Of a stretch of 64,000 bases of DNA, positions 1 through 10,750 are shown in pieces. The notes under the pieces were generated by a model. The model did no database searches. It saw only the letters and a list, made by a program, of their open reading frames with translations, and was not told the origin of the DNA. The translations under genes and the position numbers were made by a program. The stretch comes from Sporosarcina sp. Marseille-Q4063 (GTDB lineage Bacteria; Bacillota; Bacilli; Bacillales_A; Planococcaceae). Location of the stretch: the NCBI RefSeq assembly GCF_018309085.1, contig NZ_CP070502.1, positions 868,001 to 932,000 of the forward strand, read 5' to 3'. Position 1 is the first letter of the stretch. Each line of letters begins with the position of its first letter.

Positions 1-814
1 TACCAATATCGTCGTACTTGCCTTCAAACTTTTCTGCGTAAGTTTTGTGAGTGACTGGCAACCAACCCGCAAGCAACACATCTGCGCTTCCATCAGCAAC
101 AGCTGTCCACATTGGACCTGCCTCAACTTGTGATGTCGTTACTTTATAGCCCATATCTTCCAACACGAGTGATATCACATTCGTGCTTGCGATTGTACTA
201 TCCCAAGCAACATAGACAAACTTGATCTCATCGCCGTCTACTTTGTCAACACCGTCAGTCCAAACTGCAACTTTATCTTCATTTGCATCAATCCAGTTTT
301 GGGCTGCGACTTCCGGATCTTCGCCGTCAATAATTTCAACCATTACTTCAGCCATATCTTCTTCGGTCCACTTAAAGTTAGCAAGGATTTCATAAGCTTC
401 GGGAGAGTCTTCTTCGAGCCCCAAGCGTCCGATTGTGTGAATTTCTTCCGCTCCGCCAAATGAACCTTCTGGATCTTCAAGGTATTTTAATTTAAATTTC
501 GCGAATTTCCAGTGCGGTGACCATCCCGTGACAATAATCGGCTCTTCTTTGTCATATGCTCTTTGTAATGCTGCAGTCATTGCAGCGCCAGAACCTGATA
601 CAACTTCCCATTTGTCTAATTCATAATCAGCAAGCGCGCGGTCTGTTGCTTCCATAATACCTGCACCTGGGTCGATCCCAGTAATCTTATAATCAACCGA
701 ATCGCCTACTGAATCAGCAACTCCATCTTCTTTTTTGTCGTCACCACAAGCGGCTAATCCAACTGCAAGTAATGCAACTGCTCCTAGTCCTAAAACTTTT
801 TTCTTGATTGTCAT
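1..814 (-). CDS. opuAC: Glycine betaine ABC transporter substrate-binding lipoprotein (3' end outside window)
   Basis: Extracellular lipid-anchored receptor that captures glycine betaine for the OpuA importer. The visible 271 codons start with a lipoprotein signal (Cys23 after LAA) and continue through two lobes with the OpuAC-type stretches GSGAAMTAAL, VTGWSPHWKFAKF, AWDSTIASTNV and EAGPMWTAVADGSADV. Compared with the roughly 293-residue Bacillus OpuAC, about 20-25 C-terminal residues lie beyond the left edge. The ATG overlaps the permease stop by 4 bp (ATGA), so translation is coupled. Third gene of an opuAA-AB-AC operon. Choline or carnitine preference cannot be excluded. Confidence 0.93.
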   Translation of the reverse strand, partial: MTIKKKVLGLGAVALLAVGLAACGDDKKEDGVADSVGDSVDYKITGIDPGAGIMEATDRALADYELDKWEVVSGSGAAMTAALQRAYDKEEPIIVTGWSPHWKFAKFKLKYLEDPEGSFGGAEEIHTIGRLGLEEDSPEAYEILANFKWTEEDMAEVMVEIIDGEDPEVAAQNWIDANEDKVAVWTDGVDKVDGDEIKFVYVAWDSTIASTNVISLVLEDMGYKVTTSQVEAGPMWTAVADGSADVLLAGWLPVTHKTYAEKFEGKYDDIG

Positions 815-1668
815 GAATCTGTTCCCCCTTGTTTTTTAGATCCGGCATGTTGAGTGATTCTGTCCAAAATAATCGCAACGATTACGATGGCGACACCTAC
901 TTCAACACCCACTCCGGTCTTTAACTGCGTTACTGCTCGGTAGACCTTCTCACCAAGTCCTGGTGCTCCTACCATTGAAGCGATAACAACCATTGAAAGC
1001 GAAAGCATAATACTTTGGTTTATACCTGCCATAATAGTTGGTTTGGCGAGCGGTATTTGAATCTTGCTCAACCTTTGCCACGATGTGGAACCAAATGCCT
1101 CTGTCGCTTCGATCAAATCCTTAGGCACTTGTTCAATTCCCAACATTGTTAAACGTATTGTCGGCGGCATTGCGAAGATTACAGATGCCACAACACCGGG
1201 GACAACCCCTATATTGAAAAAGAAAATTGCTGGAATTAAGTAGACGAATGCGGGCATTGTCTGCATTAAATCCAGAATTGGGTTGATAATATTACGTACT
1301 GTTGTTTTTTGTGATCCCCATATTCCAATGGGAATTCCTATCGCAATTGCGAACACGACAGATGTAAGAACGAGCGCCAACATCTGAAGCATGTCGTACC
1401 AGAATCCTAAATAATCGATGAACAAAAATCCGATTAACGTGAAAACCCCTATTTTTCTCGTGGAAATTAACCATGCCACGATTGCAAATATTATAGCGAG
1501 CAGGATTGAAGGGACGATTGCGAGTGCATCTACAAATCCTTCAACCATAGTTTTTAAAACGAGTGCTATGCCGTCAAAAACCGACCCGAAATTATCAATT
1601 AGCCAATCTACACCACTGTCAATCCACTCAGAGAACGGAATTCTTGGTAATAGTTTATCCATTTCCAT
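811..1668 (-). CDS. opuAB: Glycine betaine ABC transporter permease
   Basis: Membrane subunit of the OpuA osmoprotectant importer, 285 residues (Bacillus OpuAB is about 282). Hydrophobic segments lie near residues 50-68, 73-91, 96-117, 139-175, 220-240 and 258-273. A cytoplasmic EAA-type loop (IEATEAFGSTSWQRLSKIQIP) that docks to the ATPase falls near 188-208. The start overlaps the end of the ATPase gene by 14 bp and the stop overlaps opuAC by 4 bp, a tightly coupled operon. Family assignment (BPD_transp_1, ProW/OpuAB) is secure from sequence and context. Confidence 0.94.
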   Translation of the reverse strand: MEMDKLLPRIPFSEWIDSGVDWLIDNFGSVFDGIALVLKTMVEGFVDALAIVPSILLAIIFAIVAWLISTRKIGVFTLIGFLFIDYLGFWYDMLQMLALVLTSVVFAIAIGIPIGIWGSQKTTVRNIINPILDLMQTMPAFVYLIPAIFFFNIGVVPGVVASVIFAMPPTIRLTMLGIEQVPKDLIEATEAFGSTSWQRLSKIQIPLAKPTIMAGINQSIMLSLSMVVIASMVGAPGLGEKVYRAVTQLKTGVGVEVGVAIVIVAIILDRITQHAGSKKQGGTDS

Positions 1669-2917
1669 TCACCTCTGTATTCATTTCTTCAACCGAATCC
1701 ACAACACCATTTCCATTAATGAATTGGCCATTCCCCGACAATGCACCGATAAAAGCGCCCCGGATAATGATGCCGCGAAGACGTTCTTTCTCATCAATGA
1801 CAGCAACTGGAATCGTCGCTGTCGAGACGATGTCGAACAACTCCGTTAAAACGCGGTCCTCAGGAACCATTGGAAGATCAGTGATAAGCACTTCCTCGAG
1901 CGACAAATTTTTGTCCGTCGCTTCTAAAGCATCCTGTGCCATGACTGCACCGAGCAATTTCCCTTTTTTATCAACAACATAAATTGAAGAAATTCGGAGA
2001 CGTTTCATAAGTCGCAGTGCAACCCGAGGTCCTCGGTCTATTTGAACAGTATCTGCTTGTTTCATAATGTGCCCAGCCGTCAATACTTTCGACAAATCAA
2101 CATCTTCAACAAATCGTTCCACGTATTCATTTGATGGACTCATCAGAATTTCTTCGGGTGTTCCGATTTGCACGATTTCTCCGTCTTTCATCAACGCAAT
2201 ACGATCGCCGATTCGAAGCGCTTCGTCTAAATCATGCGTAATGAAAACGATGGTCTTTCCCATATCGTTATGAAGTTGCAATAATTCATCTTGCATGTCT
2301 TTTCTAATAAGTGGATCTAATGCACTAAATGCTTCATCCATTAGTAAAATATCTGGATCATTCGCAAGTGCGCGCGCAAGACCAACCCGTTGCTGCATGC
2401 CACCGCTTAACTGGGATGGGTATTGTTCTTCGTAACCCGCAAGTCCAACTAGCCGTAACGCTTCTTTCGCTTTACTTTGTCTTTCCTCTTTCGAAAAACC
2501 TTGGATTTCCAATCCATACTCCGTATTCGAAAGAATTGTTCTATGCGGGAAAAGAGCAAAATTTTGAAAGACCATCCCTATTTTCTTCCGTCGAACATTA
2601 CGAAGTTGTTCTTTATTCATTGCTACAATGTCGTCGCCATCTATTAATATATGACCGGTTGTCGGGTCAATTAGTCTATTTAGCATCCTGACCAAAGTCG
2701 ATTTCCCACTACCTGACAAACCCATAATGACGAAGATCTCTCCATCATAAACATCGAATGACGCATTCTTAACGCCAACTGTCGCGCCAGCAACCTTTAA
2801 TACCTCTTCCTTCGTCTTTCCTTCGTTCAATAACTGTACTGCTCTCCTACTGTTTCTGCCGAAAATTTTCGTAGCATCTTTCACTTCGATTTTTTTCTTG
2901 GCAATTTGTTCTGTCAT
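1655..2917 (-). CDS. opuAA: Glycine betaine ABC transporter ATP-binding protein with CBS pair
   Basis: ATPase of OpuA, about 420 residues. Walker A GLSGSGKS at residues 66-73, signature LSGGMQQR, Walker B ILLMDEAF, then a C-terminal tandem CBS module from about residue 275 to 395, which in this family senses ionic strength or cyclic-di-AMP. The tail after the CBS pair is Asn/Gly rich. The ATG at 2917 is chosen because GGGGAGTG lies 5-12 bases upstream; an upstream in-frame GTG at 2932 falls inside that ribosome site. First gene of the operon, divergent from the GbsR-like regulator. Confidence 0.95.
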   Translation of the reverse strand: MTEQIAKKKIEVKDATKIFGRNSRRAVQLLNEGKTKEEVLKVAGATVGVKNASFDVYDGEIFVIMGLSGSGKSTLVRMLNRLIDPTTGHILIDGDDIVAMNKEQLRNVRRKKIGMVFQNFALFPHRTILSNTEYGLEIQGFSKEERQSKAKEALRLVGLAGYEEQYPSQLSGGMQQRVGLARALANDPDILLMDEAFSALDPLIRKDMQDELLQLHNDMGKTIVFITHDLDEALRIGDRIALMKDGEIVQIGTPEEILMSPSNEYVERFVEDVDLSKVLTAGHIMKQADTVQIDRGPRVALRLMKRLRISSIYVVDKKGKLLGAVMAQDALEATDKNLSLEEVLITDLPMVPEDRVLTELFDIVSTATIPVAVIDEKERLRGIIIRGAFIGALSGNGQFINGNGVVDSVEEMNTEVNGNG

Positions 2918-3029
2918 GCTTACACTCCCCACAAGATAGTTCTTTATCTATCTGTAATTTCTACTAGTATATCTGTAACAACTTTGTAATACAACCGTTT
3001 TTACAATTTAAATTGAATATACGGTTAAA

Positions 3030-3078
3030 ACTGTACAAACTTTAAACAGTATAAATTGCTTTTCCAGAAAAACTGTAC
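3030..3078. promoter_or_regulatory. Candidate operator cluster for the GbsR-like regulator
   Basis: In the divergent opuA/regulator spacer, ACTGT (3030-3034) and ACAGT (3046-3050) form an inverted pair with 11 bp between them. A further ACTGTA occurs at 3072-3077, close to the regulator start. A role in osmolyte-responsive repression is inferred from position only. Confidence 0.35.
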
Positions 3079-3143
3079 TACGCTATAAGAAAACAGCTAG
3101 AATAAGCTTGCATAAAGCCCTTAGCTATAAGGAGTTGCGGAAA

Positions 3144-3689
3144 ATGGATGGGAAAGAAAGATTGGAAAAGGCCCGTAAACGGATTGCAGAGTCGATTGCG
3201 CAAAATATTCATCTATACGGCCTCCCACCTTCTGCTGGAAGACAATACGGAATGATGTTCTTTCAAGATCGTCCCCTCACACTCGACGATATGTCGGAAG
3301 AACTCGGAATGAGCAAAACGAGTATGAGCACATCTATACGTGCGCTAGCCGAAGCAAAGTTAGTCGACCGCGTATGGGAACGCGGCGTTCGAAAAGACTT
3401 ATATGAAGTGAAAGACGATTGGTATCAAAGTTTTATCGATATGTTTAATAGTAGATGGCGAAGTTCTGTATCACTGCATTCAAGAGCCATCAGAAGATCA
3501 CTTAATGAACTTGAAGAACTTATTAATGACGAGACCATTAGTCCTGAAGTGTTAGAAAAAGCTAAAATCGACAAAGAAAAGATTTTGTATATTCGAGATT
3601 ATTATGAGTGGCTAGACCGCCTCATCGACGCTTTTGAGGAACATGACATTTTTGATCTTGTACCGAAAAAAATTCAAACTGAAGAATGA
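3144..3689 (+). CDS. GbsR/OpcR-type MarR-like transcriptional regulator
   Basis: Winged-helix regulator of 181 residues, matching the usual ~180 of the GbsR family (choline/glycine-betaine responsive repressors). The helix-turn-helix lies around residues 44-66 (LDDMSEELGMSKTSMSTSI), preceded by the family-typical GLPPSAGRQYG segment and followed by a helical dimerisation region. Start ATG 3144 has AAGGAG 9 bases upstream; an upstream in-frame TTG at 3108 has no ribosome site. Divergent from opuA, so it probably controls osmoprotectant uptake. Which GbsR subgroup it belongs to cannot be decided from sequence alone. Confidence 0.85.
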   Translation: MDGKERLEKARKRIAESIAQNIHLYGLPPSAGRQYGMMFFQDRPLTLDDMSEELGMSKTSMSTSIRALAEAKLVDRVWERGVRKDLYEVKDDWYQSFIDMFNSRWRSSVSLHSRAIRRSLNELEELINDETISPEVLEKAKIDKEKILYIRDYYEWLDRLIDAFEEHDIFDLVPKKIQTEE

Positions 3690-3693
3690 CGAG

Positions 3694-3729
3694 AAAAACG
3701 GCATCCCATTAACAAGGATGCCGTTTTTT
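3694..3729 (+). terminator. Rho-independent terminator after the GbsR-like gene
   Basis: Arms AACGGCATCC and GGATGCCGTT with a 9-base loop followed by a run of T, directly after the regulator stop codon. Confidence 0.9.
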
Positions 3730-3796
3730 CAATGAAACTATATTGTGGTAACATCGTATATTAAGATGTTATTAATTGATTCGTAGGGGTGGTTTG

Positions 3797-4294
3797 ATGT
3801 ATTCGCAAATTCATGCACCAGAAGGTCGATTATCCAAAGACGCGATTAAGGTTTGGATTATTAGTGGAGTGATTAATTATGCTATTTGGCTTGCCGTTTT
3901 TTCAGTTCTATTATACTTAGATTATCGATTTTCTTGGTATGAATGGATTGGTTTGGTGATTATTGGTTTCACTTCGTTAATAGCACTCTCTGGCATCTGG
4001 TCAGTCTTCATTAAACCTTTTTTGCTTTATAAAAATTGGCGGTATGCTGCCAACGAAGAGTTTTTACAATTAAAGTTTGGAGCTTTTAATGAGGAACATC
4101 AACTTGTGCCTATGACAAAAATCCAATCTGTTTCTACAAACCAAGGTCCAATCCTTAGAAAGTATCGGTTATACTCGCTGACTATCGAAACAATGGGATC
4201 TTCACATAGAATTCCTGCACTACCAAATGATATTGCCATCGAGTTAAGAAACCGAATTGCCCATTACGCTAAAATAAAGGAAGTTGACGAATGA
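3797..4294 (+). CDS. ydbS: YdbS-like bacterial PH-domain membrane protein
   Basis: Small membrane protein of 165 residues with two transmembrane segments (about residues 22-43 and 50-75) followed by a bPH2 (DUF304) domain. B. subtilis YdbS (159 aa) has the same layout and is likewise followed by YdbT. ATG 3797 is preceded by GTAGGGGTGG; the in-frame TTG at 3776 lacks a ribosome site. Its stop overlaps the next start by 4 bp, so the pair is co-translated. In B. subtilis these proteins affect resistance to some antimicrobials; the biochemical role is unknown. Confidence 0.85.
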   Translation: MYSQIHAPEGRLSKDAIKVWIISGVINYAIWLAVFSVLLYLDYRFSWYEWIGLVIIGFTSLIALSGIWSVFIKPFLLYKNWRYAANEEFLQLKFGAFNEEHQLVPMTKIQSVSTNQGPILRKYRLYSLTIETMGSSHRIPALPNDIAIELRNRIAHYAKIKEVDE

Positions 4295-5772
4295 ACGACA
4301 TCAAACGATATCATCCATTCCTCATTGTTATGAACTTATGGGTACTATTAAAAAATAGTTTTGCCATCTTTGTCTTTTTCATATTTTCATTCGCATTGTC
4401 ATCACCTCTTTATTCATACGGAAGAATCGCTTTTCTTCTATTCTTGGCGCTAGCCGTAATAAAAATTATTCTGGACTGGTTTGTTGATAAATATGAAATT
4501 GTTAATGAGTCATTTCAAATTTACCATGGGCTTTTTATTAAAAATGAACGCATTGTTCCATTTACAAAAGTGCAAAATGTACAACGTCAAACTTCTTTCA
4601 TTCATAGATTGTTTAAATTAACATCGTTGACACTTGAGACTGGCATAGCAGGTTCCGATGCTGCAGTTGAATTCGTGGTTATTACGATTGAAGAAGCTGA
4701 TCATATCGAAGACCTCATAAACCAAGTTGAATACGAAATCGAGACTACTACTGAAATCATGGATGATTACTCTGAAGTCGAGACGAAATCAGACCGGATT
4801 ATTCATTTTACGCCAACAAAAAAAGATATTTTTAAAGCTTCATTTACATCTTTTAGTTTTCTACTATTAATCCCAATTGTCGGATCAATTTTTTCCAAAG
4901 TCCAGAAATTTGAATGGTTCGAAAAAAAGGCTGAAGGAATTTTTTCGAGGATTCTCGAGTCTAGTTTCACGACTGTAATCATCGTTATTTTACTTATCAT
5001 TGTTTCAATCATTATTGGAATTGCTAGGACGTATATAAAATACGGGAAGTATGAAATTGCATCCGATGACGAGAGAATTTACATCACCAAAGGTGTGCTT
5101 CATGAATCGGCTTTTACGATAACAAAGGATAATGTACAAGCAATTGAAATCAGGCAATCCGCGATTAAACGAGTGCTCGGACTTGCGGAAATTAAAGTGA
5201 TAAGTGCCGGTGGTGTTGGCGAAGGGATGCTTGAACCAAACTCACTTTATCCATTCTTGCCTATTGCACGGGCGTACGAAATGATCCATGAAATCTTGCC
5301 TTCTTATGAAGTGATGCAAACGATGAAGCGGCTACCGAGAAAATCATTTTGGATTCGAATGCTAAAACCAAGTTGGTTCTGGATTATTTCTATGTTGGCG
5401 TTATTTTATTTCAAACCGCCAATTTGGGATTTTAAACAAGCATGGTGGATTATTTCAATCATCTTATTATTAGTTATTATTGCTTCAAGATTGCTCAATT
5501 ACTTTAATACTCGCTATACGTTGAATGAAGAATTCATCCAATTCAAAACCGGAAGCTTTGAAACGTCTGTATTCATTTCTAAGCGCACAAAAATAATTGA
5601 AATAAGTGTAAGACGGAGCAAGATTCAACAAATACTTGGGCTTGCCTCAGTCGTAACGGTTAACCATGCAAAACCATTTCATTATTCGGGTGTCGATGAC
5701 GTGCCGCTGGAAATGGCAAGAAATTTTTATACATGGTATGCGGGTCGGGTGGATCAGATCAAAACAGAATAA
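4291..5772 (+). CDS. ydbT: YdbT-like multi-bPH2 membrane protein
   Basis: 493 residues, the same length as B. subtilis YdbT. Several bPH2 (DUF304) domains alternate with membrane segments: paired N-terminal helices (about 10-60), a first PH domain (about 62-150), helices near 190-205 and 225-245, a second PH domain (about 250-330), paired helices near 355-400 and a third PH domain to the C-terminus. It overlaps ydbS by 4 bp (ATGA). The two probably form a membrane complex; function is not established. Confidence 0.85.
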   Translation: MNDIKRYHPFLIVMNLWVLLKNSFAIFVFFIFSFALSSPLYSYGRIAFLLFLALAVIKIILDWFVDKYEIVNESFQIYHGLFIKNERIVPFTKVQNVQRQTSFIHRLFKLTSLTLETGIAGSDAAVEFVVITIEEADHIEDLINQVEYEIETTTEIMDDYSEVETKSDRIIHFTPTKKDIFKASFTSFSFLLLIPIVGSIFSKVQKFEWFEKKAEGIFSRILESSFTTVIIVILLIIVSIIIGIARTYIKYGKYEIASDDERIYITKGVLHESAFTITKDNVQAIEIRQSAIKRVLGLAEIKVISAGGVGEGMLEPNSLYPFLPIARAYEMIHEILPSYEVMQTMKRLPRKSFWIRMLKPSWFWIISMLALFYFKPPIWDFKQAWWIISIILLLVIIASRLLNYFNTRYTLNEEFIQFKTGSFETSVFISKRTKIIEISVRRSKIQQILGLASVVTVNHAKPFHYSGVDDVPLEMARNFYTWYAGRVDQIKTE

Positions 5773-5815
5773 AAGCATGCGTGCACTTCTTTTTTAAAGT
5801 GCGCGCATGCTTTTT
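5771..5815. terminator. Bidirectional terminator between convergent ydbT and the OsmC gene
   Basis: Long near-perfect hairpin, arms AAAGCATGCG-GCACTT and AAGTGC-CGCATGCTTT, with T-runs in both directions. Confidence 0.9.
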
Positions 5816-6266
5816 ATTTATCCCCAGTCCTAATAACAGCTTGTAATTCTATTTCAACATTGCCTTGAATGGCTCGGCTAATCATGCAAGATGTTTCTGC
5901 TTTTTCTGCAAGTCGAAGCGCGAGTGATTCGTCTTTTTCCATTGCATCCGCTTTTAGCACGATATGCGGTTTATGAATGATCTTTTTATATGTAATGACG
6001 CCATTCGTCACATCGACAACGCCAACTGATTCCATCGTCAATGCCTCTTTCTCCAGATTACTTCGCTCCATCATCGCAGCCAGTGTAATAATATAACAAG
6101 TCGCCGCAGCGCCTAAAAGCAATTCATCTGGATTCGTTCCAACCCCGGGTCCATCCATTTCTGGCGGAATCGATACTTCTGTTTTCAAATTTCCCGCGTC
6201 AATTGTTCCTATATCATTCCTTAAACCCGGCCAATTCGTTGTTAAGTGGAAATAGTGTTCTGCCAT
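5814..6266 (-). CDS. OsmC/Ohr-family protein
   Basis: Cytosolic 150-residue protein of the OsmC superfamily, thiol peroxidases acting on organic hydroperoxides. The two redox cysteines are visible: one in LLGAAATCYI (about residue 56) and one in AETSCMISRAI (about 127). It lacks the short N-terminal form of canonical Ohr and resembles the general OsmC-like group, so the substrate is uncertain. GAAGGAGT sits 8 bases before the ATG. Monocistronic, bounded by a strong terminator. Confidence 0.85.
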   Translation of the reverse strand: MAEHYFHLTTNWPGLRNDIGTIDAGNLKTEVSIPPEMDGPGVGTNPDELLLGAAATCYIITLAAMMERSNLEKEALTMESVGVVDVTNGVITYKKIIHKPHIVLKADAMEKDESLALRLAEKAETSCMISRAIQGNVEIELQAVIRTGDK

Positions 6267-6422
6267 TTTAGTGACTCCTTCGCAATTGCAATATCTGTTG
6301 AGCTAATTGTATCAAATTAATATGGAAGAGCGCGCTAAAATGACTATCTTATTAAAAAAAATAATAGATCGAAATCATATATTAAAAAATACTACTCAAG
6401 TTTATTGAATTAATTTCATATA

Positions 6423-6464
6423 AAAAAGATGGGCCTTTGCATTCTCTGCGTGGCCAATCTTTTT
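6423..6464 (-). terminator. Terminator of the yrrT-luxS-mccAB operon
   Basis: Arms AAAAAGATGGGCC and GGCCAATCTTTTT around a 16-base loop, just past the mccB stop on the minus strand. Confidence 0.85.
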
Positions 6465-6477
6465 ATCAGTCATACTT

Positions 6478-8544
<2,067 letters not shown>

Positions 8545-8545
<1 letters not shown>

Positions 8546-9015
8546 TACTTTTCCTCTTTATACACTTGGTGCCATTCATCTTTTTTTGCAAGCATATTTT
8601 TCGCAAGTTCCTTTGCGCCTTCCAAACTGTGATTTGCAGCCCATCCGCATTGAACGACGTTGCACGCTGGCACTTCCGTTGCCGCAAGAACGTCATGTAA
8701 TGTTTTTTCTAAAATTGATAAAATATCATCGTAATTGTCGTGATTAATCACCGTTAAATAGAATCCCGTTTGGCATCCCATCGGACTCAGATCTACAACT
8801 TGATCCGTGTGATTTCGAATATTCTCCGCCATGATATGTTCAATCGAATGGAGCGCATCCATTTTCATGAACGATGTATTTGGTTGTGTAAACCTGAGAT
8901 CATATTTATAAATCTCGTCACCTAATGCCCCTCTTTTTGTACCCGCCAAACGCACATATGGCGCAGCTACTTTCGTATGATCTAAATTGAAACTTTCAAC
9001 ATTTAATTTTTCCAT
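8545..9015 (-). CDS. luxS: S-ribosylhomocysteine lyase (autoinducer-2 synthesis)
   Basis: Cytosolic metalloenzyme that splits S-ribosylhomocysteine into homocysteine and the AI-2 precursor DPD. Metal ligands HSIEH (His56, His60) and Cys123 in VVQCGW, and the catalytic Cys81 in MGCQTGF, are intact. 156 residues, the usual length. It lies between yrrT and mccA, where B. subtilis carries mtnN, so homocysteine made here can feed directly into MccA/MccB. AGGGGAG precedes the ATG. Confidence 0.97.
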
Positions 9016-9028
9016 GATTTATCTCCCC

Positions 9029-9682
9029 TTAGTGTTTACTTTTCGTTTTCTTCGTCGCGTTTATGATCCAAGCATAATCATTCATTTGCTTACAGGCGAC
9101 ATCAAATCCCGCCTTCATAAATAAATCCATCAACACGGGTACAGTTGTGTAATATTCGCGTTCTAAATCATCTGCCACATTATGAAAACCGCGTGACCGT
9201 TCCTTGGAAATTTGCGCTTGCTTCGTTTCTTCGGTAATAAACATCGTATCTGCAAAAACAACTTTTCCGTTTTCTTCTAACAACTCAGCATACTTTTTTA
9301 GCGCGACTCCTTTTTCTACATCCGTTAAATGATGGAATACATAGGTGCTAACGATTGTATCGATTGATAAACCATCTACTTCAAAATCTAGTAAATCACC
9401 GTCTATAATTTTTAGCGTCGGAAATCTTTCGCTAGTCAGTTGGCGCATTGCATCATTTGGTTCGATGCCAATAACTGTCAATCCCTTATCTACTAATTTA
9501 GCGGTTAAGTTTCCTGTTCCGGTTCCAAACTCAAGAACTGTTCCGAATGATTTTTTTGCAACATCAGCCAATATTTCGTTATAGCCCACAAACACATCCC
9601 GATATTCGGGGTCCTCCCCTGCTACTGAAGCATCGTACGAATCAATCCATTCATCAAATATGTCAATGAATTCACGTCCCAT
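9029..9682 (-). CDS. yrrT: YrrT-like SAM-dependent methyltransferase
   Basis: Class I methyltransferase of 217 residues with a SAM-binding motif I VLEFGTGTGNLTAKL (about residues 49-63) and an acidic strand-2 end GIEPN. The substrate is not known in the family; in B. subtilis it heads the yrrT-mtnN-mccA-mccB operon. Here it is also first gene, with AAAGGAG before the ATG and a CymR-like palindrome upstream. A role in recycling methylation products to cysteine is inferred from context. Confidence 0.85.
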   Translation of the reverse strand: MGREFIDIFDEWIDSYDASVAGEDPEYRDVFVGYNEILADVAKKSFGTVLEFGTGTGNLTAKLVDKGLTVIGIEPNDAMRQLTSERFPTLKIIDGDLLDFEVDGLSIDTIVSTYVFHHLTDVEKGVALKKYAELLEENGKVVFADTMFITEETKQAQISKERSRGFHNVADDLEREYYTTVPVLMDLFMKAGFDVACKQMNDYAWIINATKKTKSKH

Positions 9683-9708
9683 TTCAAAACTCCTTTTATA
9701 AACATACT

Positions 9709-9731
9709 ATTCATACTAACTTAGTAGGAAT
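9709..9731. promoter_or_regulatory. Candidate CymR operator upstream of yrrT
   Basis: Near-perfect 23-bp inverted repeat: arms ATTCATACTAA (9709-9719) and TTAGTAGGAAT (9721-9731), 10 of 11 positions complementary around one central base. It lies 27 bp before the yrrT start. In B. subtilis the equivalent operon is repressed by CymR at high cysteine; the CymR assignment here is inference. Confidence 0.6.
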
Positions 9732-9800
9732 TAGGCTTGCACTACTATTTATATCATATTAAAAATTAATTGCAAATATGTTTATGTTAATTTCAGAGAA

Positions 9801-9837
9801 AAAAAGAACTCTCTCGACTGCAATATCGAAAGAGTTC
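9801..9837 (-). terminator. Terminator of the YtkA-like lipoprotein gene
   Basis: Arms GAACTCTCTCGA and TCGAAAGAGTTC with the minus-strand T-run read as A on the plus strand. Confidence 0.88.
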
Positions 9838-9844
9838 CCCCTAT

Positions 9845-10585
9845 TTACTTAACGACTATTTCGTGCTCAACATGTTCATGTAAGTCTTTATCATCTTCCA
9901 CGTGGATTTGAACGTGATAAGTGCCTGCTTCTTTAAATATATGGTCGGCTACATATTCGCCAGCTTGAATTTCTTTCACGTCTTTTACCCACTCGTGTTT
10001 TTCAGATAAATCGCTCCAAATTTCATATCGGACCCTTAAGTTTTCATAAGGTTCATTATCTAACTTGATCTGAACAACTAACTTTTCATCACTATTCGCA
10101 GCTACTTCTTCTGGCGTCGTAAATTCCATTGAAAATCCTTCGGTATGATAATGGTGATCGGGTTCCGCTTGTTCATCATAATTGCCGCCATCTCCTACAA
10201 CAACTTCTTTCAATGGCATCGTATGAAGTCCATTTGCAGTTACATGCACTTGCACGTGGAATAATCCATCATGATCAAATGACTTTTCAGCTGTGTAAAT
10301 GCCGGCTTTTTCATTATTAGAATCAATCATTTCACTATCTGATTTCTTTCCTTCTTCCCATACTTCAAATACAACCTCGTCAGCATCTTCAATTTCCTCA
10401 TCGCCTTGCGTGACAAATGCCTTCATTTCAACGGGTTCGTCAACATCTGCCGTTTCAGAAACAGTAAGTTCAACTTCCAAAATTTCAGGTGCTTTTACTT
10501 CTGTCGGAACTTCATCTTTTTTACCACAAGCAGTCATCACTCCAAGCAGAACTATAAGTATTAATAAGCCGAGCTTTCTTTTCAA
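9845..10585 (-). CDS. Lipoprotein with two YtkA/FixH-like domains
   Basis: 246 residues. Lipoprotein signal with Cys20 after VMTA, then two repeated immunoglobulin-like YtkA-type domains (about residues 38-130 and 145-245). Each has the pattern of a charged strand followed by G-Y/F-H-V-Q-V/I-H-V (FHVQVHV near 112, YHVQIHV near 233). His-rich surfaces (DHHYHTEG, HEHVEHE) suggest metal binding, which is inference. Divergent from a two-component system that is itself coupled to a SCO1-like copper chaperone, so a role in copper or respiratory-oxidase homeostasis is likely. Confidence 0.8.
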   Translation of the reverse strand: MKRKLGLLILIVLLGVMTACGKKDEVPTEVKAPEILEVELTVSETADVDEPVEMKAFVTQGDEEIEDADEVVFEVWEEGKKSDSEMIDSNNEKAGIYTAEKSFDHDGLFHVQVHVTANGLHTMPLKEVVVGDGGNYDEQAEPDHHYHTEGFSMEFTTPEEVAANSDEKLVVQIKLDNEPYENLRVRYEIWSDLSEKHEWVKDVKEIQAGEYVADHIFKEAGTYHVQIHVEDDKDLHEHVEHEIVVK

Positions 10586-10662
10586 CTTGTATCCCCCTCG
10601 TTCTATTTAATTACGCATTACTTTTATATCCAGTATAATTATAAATAAAGACTTCGAACTTT

Positions 10663-10688
10663 ATGTGAAATCACCTTTCATTTCACAT
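10663..10688. promoter_or_regulatory. Inverted repeat in the divergent lipoprotein/regulator spacer
   Basis: Perfect 9-bp arms ATGTGAAAT (10663-10671) and ATTTCACAT (10680-10688) separated by 8 bp. It lies between the lipoprotein and the response regulator gene. A binding site for the adjacent OmpR-type regulator is plausible but unproven. Confidence 0.45.
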
Positions 10689-10750
10689 GAACTTCATAAT
10701 TTCATCCGAAAATAGAATTAAAGATATTTATCGAAAATGAGGTGTTTTGT

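Noticed and set aside
2918..2932. GTG start for opuAA five codons upstream
   Set aside because: The GTG is part of the GGGGAGTG ribosome site of the ATG at 2917.
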